Source: Streptomyces spirodelae (GTDB lineage Bacteria > Actinomycetota > Actinomycetes > Streptomycetales > Streptomycetaceae). From it: a stretch of 64,000 bases of DNA. A program made the position numbers and the translations under genes. The DNA lies in assembly GCF_017676385.1 (NCBI RefSeq), contig NZ_JAFFZN010000002.1, positions 124,001-188,000 of the forward strand. The letters are read 5' to 3'. Below the pieces are notes generated by a model that made no database searches, had not been told where the DNA came from, and saw only the letters and a program-made list of their open reading frames with translations. This document shows, piece by piece, positions 18,628 to 27,262 of this stretch (positions within the stretch are counted from its first letter, which is position 1; the number at the start of each line of letters is the position of its first letter).

Positions 18628-19515
18628 TCAGCCCCGCCAGACGCCCTCGGCCGCGGCCTCCCGGGCGAAGTCGGCGAAGTCCCGGCCCTGCCGGCCCAGC
18701 ACCTCGCGCACGCCGTCCGAGACCACCGCGTTGCGTCCGTCCATGAGCTGCGCGAACAGTTCGCTCAAAAAGGCCACCAGTTCCGGTTCGAAGCCTTGCC
18801 CGGCCAGCCACTCGGCGTACTCCCCGGGCGGGAGCGGCACATAGCGCGCCGTCGGCCCGCCGGCCGCCGCCAGCTCGGCCACGGCCTCACCGAAGCTGAG
18901 CAGCCGCGGCCCTGTCAGGTCGTGGACGCGCCCGTGGTGTCCATCGCCGGTCAGCGCCTCCACGGCCACCTCGGCGATGTCGTCGGCGTCGACGAACGGC
19001 TCTCGCACGTCACCCGCCGGGAAGGGGAGTTCGCCTGCCATGACGTACGGCCGGAAGACGCCCTCGGTGAAGTTCTGGAAGAACCAGCCGGCGCGCAGGA
19101 TCGTCCACTCCGTGCCCGCTTCCCTGACCGCCTCTTCGGTTGCCAGTGCCAGGTCCTCGCCGCGTGCCGAGAGCAGCACCAGGCGCCGCACCCCGGCCTT
19201 CACGGCGCGCTCCGCGAAAGCGCGCACCGTCCGTGCGGTCCCCGGGGCACCCACATCGGGCTGGCAGACGAGGAAGACGGCGCCCACTCCCTCCAGCGCC
19301 GGGTCCCAGGTGTCGGGGGACTCCCAGTCGAACGGCGGCCTGCCGGAGCGGGAGCCCACCCGCACCGGGTGGCCGCGCTCGCGCAGCCGGTGCACAACCC
19401 TGCTGCCGTTCTTGCCGGTGCCGCAGAGGACGAGGACCGGAGCCGTCGCACTCTGCCGCTCTGCTGCCTTCACTGTCGTGTGCTGCGTTGCATGCTGCGT
19501 CGTGTGCTGTGTCAT
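18628..19515 (-). CDS. NmrA-like NAD(P)-binding oxidoreductase
   Basis: 295 residues from the ATG complementary to 19513-19515. VLVLCGTGKNGSRVVHRL is the N-terminal dinucleotide fold, and the rest follows the NmrA/atypical SDR pattern (RLVLLSARGED, WTILRAGWFFQNF, FVDADDIAEVAVEAL). The first 20 residues are a Thr/Gln/His repeat (TQHTTQHATQHTT) encoded by a repeated GTGTGCTG-type DNA motif. Divergent from the AraC regulator at 19596; known pairs of this type involve quinone or azo-compound reduction, but this substrate is not known. Confidence 0.9.
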   Translation of the reverse strand: MTQHTTQHATQHTTVKAAERQSATAPVLVLCGTGKNGSRVVHRLRERGHPVRVGSRSGRPPFDWESPDTWDPALEGVGAVFLVCQPDVGAPGTARTVRAFAERAVKAGVRRLVLLSARGEDLALATEEAVREAGTEWTILRAGWFFQNFTEGVFRPYVMAGELPFPAGDVREPFVDADDIAEVAVEALTGDGHHGRVHDLTGPRLLSFGEAVAELAAAGGPTARYVPLPPGEYAEWLAGQGFEPELVAFLSELFAQLMDGRNAVVSDGVREVLGRQGRDFADFAREAAAEGVWRG

Positions 19516-19544
19516 GGCCCAAGCCAACGCCGTCCGGCCGCGAT

Positions 19545-19577
19545 CGGACATCGCTCAGCGGCTCGGTTCCATGTCCG
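19545..19577. promoter_or_regulatory. inverted repeat CGGACAT / ATGTCCG
   Basis: CGGACAT (19545-19551) and ATGTCCG (19571-19577) form a perfect 7-bp inverted repeat with 19-nt spacing in the 80-nt gap between the divergent NmrA-like and AraC genes. A likely regulator site for both (inference). Confidence 0.5.
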
Positions 19578-19595
19578 CGCGTCTAAGCTGCTGTT

Positions 19596-20615
19596 GTGAC
19601 GGCGCTCATGACGGAAAACCCGGGAAACACGGACAGCGCGCGACAGGCGCAGCAGATCGACGGACTCACCGAGGCGCTCACCGACGTGCTGAGCGGGGCG
19701 CGGGCGCGTGGCGGGCTCTTCCACCGGGCGGTGCTGGCGCCGCCGTGGGGCGTCCGGATCCAGGACGGGACCCCGCTGTCCGTGGCGTCCATGCTGCGCG
19801 GCGAAGGCTGGGTGCGGCACTCCGAGGCGCCTGAGCCGGTCCGGATCGCGCCGGGCGATGTGGTGGTGCTGCGCGGGCCGGCGCCGTACGTCCTCGCCGA
19901 CGGCCCGGCGACCGAACCGGGACTGCTGATCCAGCCGGGTGACTGCTGCACCACCCCGGACGGGGTGGACATGTGCGAGGAGCTCGCCCTGGGGGTGCGC
20001 ACCTGGGGCCGCAGCCTGGACGATCCCGTCGCGCTGCTGAGCGGCAACTACCAGCTGCACGGGGACCTCAGCGCACGGCTGCTGGACGCGCTGCCGCACG
20101 TACTGGTGCTGCGGAAGGACGAATGGGAGGCGGAGCTGATCGAGCTGGTGGCCGCCCAGGTCGTCAAGGACACCCCGGGCCAGCAGATGGTGCTCGACCG
20201 GCTGCTGGACCTGCTGCTGGTCTCCGCGCTGCGCGCCTGGTTCGCGCGCCCCGAGGCGCGGGCTCCCGCCTGGTACCGCGCGCAGAGCGACCCCGTGGTC
20301 GGAGTGGCGCTGCGGCTGCTGCACGAGCAGCCAGGACACGCCTGGACGGTAGCGGCGCTCGCCGCCAAGGCGGGCGTGTCCCGGGCCGGCCTCGCCCGCC
20401 GCTTCACCGAACTGGTCGGCGAACCGCCCATGACCTACCTTGCGCACTGGCGCATCGACCTTGCGGCACGGCTGCTGCGCGAACCGGACGCGACGGTCGG
20501 GGCCGTCGCCCGCCGGGTCGGCTACGCGGACGGCTTCGCGCTGAGCACCGCCTTCAAACGGCTGCGCGGGGTCAGCCCGACGGCGTACCTGGCGGGGCTC
20601 GCCCCTCGGCGCTGA
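19596..20615 (+). CDS. AraC family regulator with N-terminal cupin
   Basis: 339 residues from GTG 19596; an ATG four codons later (19608) is an equal candidate. The N-terminal half is a cupin_6-type sensor (GGLFHRAVLAPPWGVRIQDG, GDVVVLRGPAPYVL). The AraC DNA-binding domain is at about 235-335 with two HTHs: WTVAALAAKAGVSRAGLARR and TVGAVARRVGYADGFALSTA. This architecture is widespread next to oxidoreductases in streptomycetes. Likely activates or represses the divergent NmrA-like gene; the inducer is unknown. Confidence 0.94.
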   Translation: MTALMTENPGNTDSARQAQQIDGLTEALTDVLSGARARGGLFHRAVLAPPWGVRIQDGTPLSVASMLRGEGWVRHSEAPEPVRIAPGDVVVLRGPAPYVLADGPATEPGLLIQPGDCCTTPDGVDMCEELALGVRTWGRSLDDPVALLSGNYQLHGDLSARLLDALPHVLVLRKDEWEAELIELVAAQVVKDTPGQQMVLDRLLDLLLVSALRAWFARPEARAPAWYRAQSDPVVGVALRLLHEQPGHAWTVAALAAKAGVSRAGLARRFTELVGEPPMTYLAHWRIDLAARLLREPDATVGAVARRVGYADGFALSTAFKRLRGVSPTAYLAGLAPRR

Positions 20616-20622
20616 GCCCTCC

Positions 20623-20658
20623 GGGGAACCTCCGGCTCCCGGGGAACCTCCGGCTCCC
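20623..20658. repeat. perfect 18-bp tandem duplication
   Basis: GGGGAACCTCCGGCTCCC occurs at 20623-20640 and again at 20641-20658, 8 nt past the stop of the AraC/cupin gene. Confidence 0.95.
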
Positions 20659-20698
20659 GTCGGCCCCCGCTGTCAGTGGCCGGGTGCATCCTGAGGAC

Positions 20699-21406
20699 AT
20701 GTACGAGGAACGGGCGTCGCGGTTGCGCGGCGCCGTGGCGTGGACCCGCGCCCCCGTGCCCCCGGGGACGACGGGGCGGGTGCTGCCGGACGGCTGCATG
20801 GACCTGCTGCTGTGGAACGGCGAACTCGTCGTCGCCGGTCCCGACACCCGCGCGTATCCGACCACCGAACGCCGGGGCCTGACGGTCTTCGGCCTCCGGC
20901 TGCCGCCGGGGGCGGGCCCACGCGTCTTCGGCGTCCCCGCCTGGGAGCTGCGCGACCAGCGGGCACCGCTCGCCGATCTGTGGCCCGGCCGGCAGGTGCG
21001 CGAGCTGCGTGAGCGGATCGCGCAGGCCCGTGACCCGCTCGCGGCGCTGGAGGACGTCGCGGGCCGACGGCTGGCCGCCGAGCGGCGCGCGGCCACCGAC
21101 CCGCGCGACGCGGACCGGGTGGACGCCGTCGTGGCGGCGCTGCGGGACGGTACCGGGGTCGCCGAGGTCGCCCGCCGGGTGGGGCTGAGCGAACGTCAGC
21201 TCCACCGCCGCTGCCGGGACGCCTTCGGGTACGGCGCCAAGACGCTGGCCCGGGTGCTGCGGATGCAGCGGGCGCTGGAGCTTGCCGCGTCGGGCACACC
21301 CCTCGCCGAGACCGCGCTGCGGGCCGGATACGCCGACCAGGCCCACCTGGCCCGCGAGACGCGTGCGCTGGCGGGCGTACCGATGAGCGAGCTGGTCCGC
21401 CGCTGA
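20699..21406 (+). CDS. AraC family regulator (DUF6597-like N-terminus)
   Basis: 235 residues starting MYEERASRL. The frame is open far upstream, but that part overlaps the previous gene and is a shadow. The N-terminal half (RVLPDGCMDLLLWNGELVVA, GPDTRAYPTT) is the sensor typical of a streptomycete group of short AraC regulators. The C-terminal HTH pair is GVAEVARRVGLSERQLHRR and LAETALRAGYADQAHLAR. It is commonly found convergent with or next to a VOC protein gene, as here (21456-21851), suggesting a shared role in detoxification or ligand sensing. Confidence 0.92.
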   Translation: MYEERASRLRGAVAWTRAPVPPGTTGRVLPDGCMDLLLWNGELVVAGPDTRAYPTTERRGLTVFGLRLPPGAGPRVFGVPAWELRDQRAPLADLWPGRQVRELRERIAQARDPLAALEDVAGRRLAAERRAATDPRDADRVDAVVAALRDGTGVAEVARRVGLSERQLHRRCRDAFGYGAKTLARVLRMQRALELAASGTPLAETALRAGYADQAHLARETRALAGVPMSELVRR

Positions 21407-21410
21407 GGGA

Positions 21411-21435
21411 GCCGGCCCTACGGTGACAGGCCGGC
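21411..21435. terminator. hairpin between AraC and VOC genes
   Basis: GCCGGCC (21411-21417) pairs with GGCCGGC (21429-21435) between the convergent ends of the AraC and VOC genes. Confidence 0.55.
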
Positions 21436-21455
21436 CCCCCCGACGGGGGCAGGCC

Positions 21456-21851
21456 CTAACCCAGCGGGGCGAACAGGTCGACCCCGTTCCCGTCCGGGTC
21501 GAGCACAGTCGCATAGCGCTGGCCCCACTCGGCGTTCCACGGCGCATGGTGGCTCTCGTACCCGGCGTCGGTCAGCTCGCCGTGCATCTTGTCGACCTCG
21601 GCGGGCGAGTCGCACAGGAAGGCCAGCCCGATCCGGCCCGCACCTCGTGGCGGCGCCGTCCAGTCGGGGTCGAACGAGCGGACGGTCTCCTCGGTGTCCC
21701 AGGCGATCCGTACGCCGCCCGGCCCGGTGAACTCCACATGCGGCAGGGCGTCGGCGTCAGCGGGGATGCCGAGTCCGAGCCGCCGGTAGAAGGCGAGCGA
21801 GGCGCTCATGTCGGAGGTGACGATGCCGATGAGGTCGAAACGAGGTGTCAT
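21456..21851 (-). CDS. VOC superfamily (glyoxalase/bleomycin resistance-like) protein
   Basis: 131 residues with the paired beta-alpha-beta-beta-beta modules of the VOC fold: RFDLIGIVTSDMSASLAFYR at the N-terminus and YATVLDPDGNGVDLFAPL at the C-terminus. His38 (LPHVEF) and the C-terminal acidic position (GVDLF) are candidate metal ligands, but the set does not match glyoxalase I. It may sequester or modify a small molecule. Convergent partner of the AraC gene. Confidence 0.93.
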   Translation of the reverse strand: MTPRFDLIGIVTSDMSASLAFYRRLGLGIPADADALPHVEFTGPGGVRIAWDTEETVRSFDPDWTAPPRGAGRIGLAFLCDSPAEVDKMHGELTDAGYESHHAPWNAEWGQRYATVLDPDGNGVDLFAPLG

Positions 21852-21938
21852 ACCCGCACGCTATGGCGTCGTGCCCCGCAGGTCTTGAACGTTTCGGCCC
21901 TCTCTCCCGACCTCCGGCGCCCCCCTTACCCTGGTGCG

Positions 21939-22271
21939 ATGGCCGAGATCCTCACCGTGTTGACGACGACCAGCTCCCAGGAGGAGGCCAAGACGCTGGC
22001 CGCGGAGGCGATCGCGCGGCGGCTGGCCGCGTGTGCGCAGCTCAACGGCCCTGTCACCTCCCTGTACCGGTGGGAGGGCGCCGTACAGGACGACCCCGAG
22101 TGGCAGCTGCTGTTCAAGACGAGCGCCGCCCGCTACGACGCGCTCGAGGCGTACCTGCGCGAGGCCCACCCGTACGACGTGCCGGAGATCATCGCCACCC
22201 CGGTGGTGCGCGGCAGCGCGGACTATCTGCGGTGGGTGGAGGAGGAGACGCGGCCCTCCCAGCAGCCCTGA
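21939..22271 (+). CDS. cutA: CutA-like divalent cation tolerance protein
   Basis: 110 residues. CutA1 trimer fold: [41 protein letters not shown] and the C-terminal [13 protein letters not shown] motif. CutA proteins are small, stable cytosolic trimers associated with copper tolerance in enterobacteria; the function in actinomycetes is not established. The gene ends 28 nt before dgt and may be co-transcribed with it. Confidence 0.96.
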   Translation: MAEILTVLTTTSSQEEAKTLAAEAIARRLAACAQLNGPVTSLYRWEGAVQDDPEWQLLFKTSAARYDALEAYLREAHPYDVPEIIATPVVRGSADYLRWVEEETRPSQQP

Positions 22272-22299
22272 GGCGCGGCCTTGCGGTTACCGTCGGCGT

Positions 22300-23682
22300 A
22301 TGCACGCCACCCACGGCACACCCGCCCACGGCGGTACGTCCGCCCAGGACACCTCCGCGCACGGCGGCACGCTCCCGGTGGAGGGCGGCGGCCCGCCGGC
22401 GCCCCGCTACACGCCTGCCGACCTCGAACGCTGGGTGCCGGAGCCGGACAAGCGTCCGGGACGTACCGCCTTCCAGCGCGACCGGGCCCGGGTCCTGCAC
22501 TCGGCCGCGCTGCGCCGACTGGCCGGCAAGACCCAGATGGTCGCGCCCGGCAGCGTCAGCCCGGCGTGGGACGCCACGCCCCGGACCCGGCTGACGCACT
22601 CGCTGGAGTGCGCCCAGGTGGGCCGGGAACTGGGTGCCGCGCTCGGCTGTGACCCCGACCTGGTCGAGACGGCGTGCCTCGCCCACGACCTGGGGCACCC
22701 GCCGTTCGGCCACAACGGCGAGGCCGTGCTGGCCGAGATCGCCGCACCGGCGGGCGGCTTCGAGGGGAACGCGCAGTCGCTGCGGCTGCTGACCCGGCTG
22801 GAGCCCAAACGGTTCTCCGAGGAGCCGGACGGACAGGTGCACGTCGGTCTCAATCTGACGCGCGCCGCGCTGGACGCCGCCACCAAGTACCCGTGGCGGC
22901 GCGGTGAGCACCCCGCCGATCCGGGCTCGCCGAAGTTCGGCGTCTACGCGGAGGACCTGCCCGTCTTCGAATGGCTGCGCAAGGGCGCGCCTGCGGACCG
23001 CACCTGCTTCGAGGCACAGGTCATGGACTGGTCGGACGATGTGGCCTACTCGGTGCACGATTTGGAGGACGGCATCAGGGCCGGGCATCTGGACCCGCGC
23101 ATGCTGCTGTCCGGGCCCGAGCGGAGCGAGGTTTTCGCCGTCGCCGCCGAGCGCTACGCGCCCGGTGCCTCGGACGGTGAGCTCGCGGCCGCGCTCGACC
23201 GGCTGTCGGCACAGGAGTGGTGGCCGCACGGCTACGAGGGAACGGCGCCCGACCAGGCCCGGCTGAAGGACGCCACCAGCCAGCTCATCGGCCGGTTCTG
23301 TCTTGCCGCCGAGGCCGCGACCCGCGCTGCCTACGGTTCGGGCCCGCTGACCAGGTACGCGGCCCAGCTGATCGTCCCGGAGACGTCCCGGCTGGAGTGC
23401 GCGGTGCTCAAGGCGGTGGCCGACCGCTATGTGATGCAGCGGCCGGATCTGGAGCGGCTCCGCAGCGAGCAGCGGATCGTCGTGGGGGAGCTGGCCGAGG
23501 CGCTGCTGGAGCGTGCCCCCGAGGGCCTGGACCCGCAGTACGCGGAGCTGTACGCGGAGGCGGCCGGCGCGCCGGAACCCGAGCGGGCCCGGCTGCGGGT
23601 GGTCGTCGACCAGATCTCCACGCTCACCGACGCGGCGGCCCGGTCCCTGCACGGGACGCTGACGGCACGAGGGCGCCGCTGA
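22300..23682 (+). CDS. dgt: deoxyguanosinetriphosphate triphosphohydrolase-like protein
   Basis: 460 residues. HD-domain phosphohydrolase: His100 in RLTHSLEC, His129-Asp130 in [16 protein letters not shown] and Asp in the [16 protein letters not shown] segment form the metal site. It removes tripolyphosphate from dGTP or other dNTPs, limiting the dNTP pool. The first 35 residues are a His/Gly/Ala-rich repeat-like leader ([20 protein letters not shown]) not found in the conserved core. Downstream dnaG makes the region rich in replication genes, although two metabolic genes intervene. Confidence 0.95.
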   Translation: MHATHGTPAHGGTSAQDTSAHGGTLPVEGGGPPAPRYTPADLERWVPEPDKRPGRTAFQRDRARVLHSAALRRLAGKTQMVAPGSVSPAWDATPRTRLTHSLECAQVGRELGAALGCDPDLVETACLAHDLGHPPFGHNGEAVLAEIAAPAGGFEGNAQSLRLLTRLEPKRFSEEPDGQVHVGLNLTRAALDAATKYPWRRGEHPADPGSPKFGVYAEDLPVFEWLRKGAPADRTCFEAQVMDWSDDVAYSVHDLEDGIRAGHLDPRMLLSGPERSEVFAVAAERYAPGASDGELAAALDRLSAQEWWPHGYEGTAPDQARLKDATSQLIGRFCLAAEAATRAAYGSGPLTRYAAQLIVPETSRLECAVLKAVADRYVMQRPDLERLRSEQRIVVGELAEALLERAPEGLDPQYAELYAEAAGAPEPERARLRVVVDQISTLTDAAARSLHGTLTARGRR

Positions 23683-23890
23683 TGGACCGCGAGGACGGCG
23701 CGAGGGCCTTCCGCCCCACTGGGGGGTGCCTCCGGTCCACACCGCGCCCCGGAACTTGTCGTGGTGCTCATACGTCCCATCCATGCCCCCTGCCTCTTCC
23801 CGCGCCTGCCCCGATGCGGGACGCTCACGTGTGGACGACGGGGGACAGCACGGCCCGCAGGGGGCAGCGTCTTCTAGGAGGAGGCTTCAA

Positions 23891-25210
23891 GTGGTCGACG
23901 CACACCGTACGTTCGTCATCGTCGGCGGGGGGCTGGCGGGGGCGAAAGCCGCCGAGACCCTGCGCGCGGAGGGGTTCACCGGCCGCGTGATCCTGATCGG
24001 CGACGAGCGCGACCATCCCTACGAGCGCCCCCCGCTCTCCAAGGGCTATCTCACCGGTTCGGACGAACGTGACAGCGTCTTCGTGCACGAGCCGGCCTGG
24101 TACGCGGGCGCCGACATCGAACTCCATCTGGGGCAGCCGGCCGTGCAGCTGGACCGCGCCGGCAAGTCGGTCCGGCTGGGCGACGGCACCCGCGTCCACT
24201 ACGACAAGCTGCTGCTGGCCACCGGCGCCGAGCCGCGCCGGCTGGACATCCCAGGCACCGACCTGGCCGGCGTGCACCACCTGCGCAGACTGGCGCACGC
24301 CGACCGGCTGCGCGGGGTGCTGAGCGCGCTGGGCCAGGAGAACGGCCATCTGGTGATCGCCGGTGCCGGCTGGATCGGTCTTGAGGTGGCCGCGGCCGCG
24401 CGGACGTACGGGGCCGAGGTCACCGTCATCGAGCCCGAGCCCACGCCGCTGCACACCGTGCTCGGCCCCGAGCTGGGCTCCCTCTTCGCCGACCTGCACC
24501 GCGAGCACGGCGTCCGCTTCCACTTCGGTGCCCGGCTGACCGAGATCACCGGCACCGACGGCATGGTGCAGAGTGTCCGCACCGACGACGGTGACGAGCA
24601 CCCCGCGCACGACGTGCTGGCCGCCATCGGCGCCGCCCCGCGCACCGCGCTGGCCGAGGCGGCCGGTCTGGAGCTGGCCACCGGCCCTGGCGGCGGCATC
24701 GCGGTGGATGCCTCGCTGCGCACCAGCGACCCGGACATCTACGCCACCGGTGACGCCGCCGCCGTCGCGCACCCGCTGCTCGGCGAGCGGCTGCGGGTCG
24801 AGCACTGGGCGAACGCCCTCAACGGCGGCCCGGCGGCCGCCCGCGCCATGCTGGACAAGGACGTGTCCTTCGACCGGGTGCCGTACTTCTTCTCCGACCA
24901 GTACGACCTGGGCATGGAGTACTCCGGCTACGCCCCACCCGGCTCCTACGACCAGGTGGTGTGCCGGGGCGATGTGGGCAAGCGCGAGTTCATCGCCTTC
25001 TGGCTGCGCGACAACCAGGTGCTGGCCGGGCTGAACGCCAATGTCTGGGATGTGACCGGGCCCATCCAGGACCTGATCCGCTCCGGCGTCCGGGTGGACC
25101 CGCACGCGCTGGCCGACCCGGGTGTCCCCCTGGAGACGCTGGGCGCCGCGAACGGCACGGGAGCGGCCGGTGCCACGGGTGCGGCCGGAGGCGCTGCCGG
25201 TCCCTCGTAG
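23891..25210 (+). CDS. FAD-dependent ferredoxin/rubredoxin reductase-like oxidoreductase
   Basis: 439 residues from GTG 23891, which has a very strong AGGAGGAGG site at 23877-23885. FAD motif VIVGGGLAGAKAA (9-21), NAD(P) motif IAGAGWIGLEVAAAA (about 154-168) and the second FAD motif YATGDAAAV (about 290) follow the putidaredoxin-reductase/BphA4 layout, with the C-terminal dimerisation domain. It should pass electrons from NAD(P)H to a small iron-sulphur protein, probably for a P450 or oxygenase; no such partner is encoded nearby. The C-terminal 20 residues are a Gly/Ala repeat (GTGAAGATGAAGGAAG). Confidence 0.94.
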   Translation: MVDAHRTFVIVGGGLAGAKAAETLRAEGFTGRVILIGDERDHPYERPPLSKGYLTGSDERDSVFVHEPAWYAGADIELHLGQPAVQLDRAGKSVRLGDGTRVHYDKLLLATGAEPRRLDIPGTDLAGVHHLRRLAHADRLRGVLSALGQENGHLVIAGAGWIGLEVAAAARTYGAEVTVIEPEPTPLHTVLGPELGSLFADLHREHGVRFHFGARLTEITGTDGMVQSVRTDDGDEHPAHDVLAAIGAAPRTALAEAAGLELATGPGGGIAVDASLRTSDPDIYATGDAAAVAHPLLGERLRVEHWANALNGGPAAARAMLDKDVSFDRVPYFFSDQYDLGMEYSGYAPPGSYDQVVCRGDVGKREFIAFWLRDNQVLAGLNANVWDVTGPIQDLIRSGVRVDPHALADPGVPLETLGAANGTGAAGATGAAGGAAGPS

Positions 25211-25334
25211 CCGCTGACCGCCGTGGCGGCGGATTCGCGTGATGCCAGGGCGGCGGACGGGGAATATGTTCCGGCTAGGACCGATGCCCCGTACCGCCGC
25301 CTTTCGCATGCGGCGAGCTAAGGACGAGTGAGCG

Positions 25335-27077
25335 ATGGCGAAGCAGACGGTGGCCGAGCAGTTCGTCGAGACCCTGGTGCGCTGCGGAGTGGAGCGTCTC
25401 TACGGCGTGGTGGGAGACAGCCTCAACCCGATCGTCGACGCGGTCCGGCGCACCCCGGCCATCGACTGGGTCCAGGTACGCCACGAGGAGGCAGCCGCCT
25501 TCGCCGCGGGCGCCGAGGCGCAGCTCACCGGGAAGCTCGCCGCCTGCGCCGGCTCCTGCGGCCCCGGCAACCTCCACCTGATCAACGGGCTCTTCGACGC
25601 GCACCGCTCGATGGCGCCGGTCCTCGCGCTGGCCTCGCACATCCCCAGCAGCGAGATCGGCACCAGCTTCTTCCAGGAGACACATCCCGAGCGGCTCTTC
25701 GTCGAGTGCAGCCACTACAGCGAGCTGATCTCCAGCGTGCAGCAGATGCCCCGGGTGCTGCAGACGGCCATCCAGCACGCCGTCGGCCGGCAGGGCGTGA
25801 GCGTCGTCGCGCTCCCCGGCGACCTGGCCTCCGAGCCGGCGCCCGAGAGCCCGGTGGAGCACGCGCTGGTCACCTCGCGCCCCACCGTGCGCCCCGGGGA
25901 CGCGGAGATCGACGCGCTGGTACGCATGATCGACGACGCGGAGAAGATCACCTTGTTCTGCGGCGCGGGCACAGCGGGCGCGCACGAGGAGGTCATGGAG
26001 TTCGCCGAGCGGCTCAAGGCCCCGGTCGGGCACGCGCTGCGCGGCAAGGAGTGGATCCAGTACGACAACCCCTACGACGTCGGCATGAGCGGACTGCTCG
26101 GTTACGGCGCCGCCTACGAGGCCACCCACGAGTGCGACCTGCTGATCCTGCTGGGCACCGACTTCCCCTACAACGCGTTCCTGCCCAAGAACTGCAAGAT
26201 CGTCCAGGTGGATGTCCGCTCCGAGCACCTCGGCCGCCGTACCAGTCTCGACCTCGCCGTCTGGGGCGACGTCCGTGAGACGCTGCGCTGTCTCACCCCC
26301 AGGGTGCGGGCCAAGGCCGACCGCGGGTTCCTGCACCGGATGCTCAAGAAGCACGCCGAGGCCCTGGAGGGCGTGGTCAAGGCGTACACCCGCAACGTCG
26401 ACAAGCACATCCCCATCCACCCCGAGTACGTGGCGTCCGTACTGGACGAGGAGGCGGCCGACGACGCCGTCTTCACCGTCGACACCGGCATGTGCAACGT
26501 GTGGGCGGCGCGCTACATCACCCCGAACGGGCGGCGGCGTGTGATCGGCTCGTTCAGCCACGGCTCGATGGCCAACGCCGTGCCGCAGGCCATCGGTGCC
26601 CAGTTCCTCGACCGCGGCCGCCAGGTCGTCTCCATGTCGGGCGACGGCGGCTTCGCCATGCTGATGGGGGAGTTCCTCACGCTCGTCCAGTACGACCTGC
26701 CGGTCAAGGTCGTCCTGTTCAACAACTCCTCGCTCGGGATGGTCGAGCTGGAGATGATGGTCGACGGCATGCCGGCCTACGGTACGCACAACCGCAATCC
26801 GGACTTCGCGGCGCTCGCCCGGGCGGCGGGGGCGCACGCTGTCCGCGTCGAGAAGCCCAAACAGCTGCGCGGCGCCCTCCGCGACATCCTCGACCACGAC
26901 GGCCCCGCACTGATCGACATCGTGACCGACCCGCACGCGCTCTCCCTCCCCCCGAAGATCACCCGCGAACAGGTGAGCGGCTTCGCCCTCTCGGCGGGCC
27001 GCACCGTCCTGGACGGCGGCGTCGGCCGCATGCTCCAAATGGCCCGCTCCAACCTCCGCAACCTCCCCCGGCCGTAG
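25335..27077 (+). CDS. poxB: thiamine-pyrophosphate pyruvate dehydrogenase (pyruvate oxidase, PoxB-like)
   Basis: 580 residues. The activating Glu is in RHEEAAAFAAG (about residue 53); the TPP-binding GDGGFAMLMGE motif with its NN end (VVLFNNSSLG) spans about 435-465. Central FAD/NAD-like domain present. Length and VVGDSLNPIVDA at the N-terminus match PoxB-type enzymes that decarboxylate pyruvate to acetate + CO2, passing electrons to quinone. The C-terminus lacks an obvious lipid-binding helix, so membrane coupling is uncertain. Intergenic repeat copy C lies just downstream. Confidence 0.92.
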   Translation: MAKQTVAEQFVETLVRCGVERLYGVVGDSLNPIVDAVRRTPAIDWVQVRHEEAAAFAAGAEAQLTGKLAACAGSCGPGNLHLINGLFDAHRSMAPVLALASHIPSSEIGTSFFQETHPERLFVECSHYSELISSVQQMPRVLQTAIQHAVGRQGVSVVALPGDLASEPAPESPVEHALVTSRPTVRPGDAEIDALVRMIDDAEKITLFCGAGTAGAHEEVMEFAERLKAPVGHALRGKEWIQYDNPYDVGMSGLLGYGAAYEATHECDLLILLGTDFPYNAFLPKNCKIVQVDVRSEHLGRRTSLDLAVWGDVRETLRCLTPRVRAKADRGFLHRMLKKHAEALEGVVKAYTRNVDKHIPIHPEYVASVLDEEAADDAVFTVDTGMCNVWAARYITPNGRRRVIGSFSHGSMANAVPQAIGAQFLDRGRQVVSMSGDGGFAMLMGEFLTLVQYDLPVKVVLFNNSSLGMVELEMMVDGMPAYGTHNRNPDFAALARAAGAHAVRVEKPKQLRGALRDILDHDGPALIDIVTDPHALSLPPKITREQVSGFALSAGRTVLDGGVGRMLQMARSNLRNLPRP

Positions 27078-27087
27078 CAGACGCACC

Positions 27088-27120
27088 CCCGGAGGGGCGC
27101 GGGGAACCGCGCTCCCCCAG
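27088..27120. repeat. Streptomyces-type intergenic repeat, copy C (inverted)
   Basis: On the minus strand the sequence reads GCGCGGTTCCCCGCGCCCC followed by a C/G-rich tail, matching copies A and B. It sits just after poxB. A second hairpin, CCCCCTCCCGGGAGGGGG at about 27212-27229, lies between it and dnaG. Confidence 0.6.
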
Positions 27121-27262
27121 CCTTCGGCCGGGAGGTGCTCCCACAGCCACACCACACCCGCAGCCCGCAGACAACGGACAGGGGCACCCCCGCACCGGAA
27201 GACGGGGGAGCCCCCTCCCGGGAGGGGGCAACCATGTCAGCGACGGCCCGTAGACTCGTGGC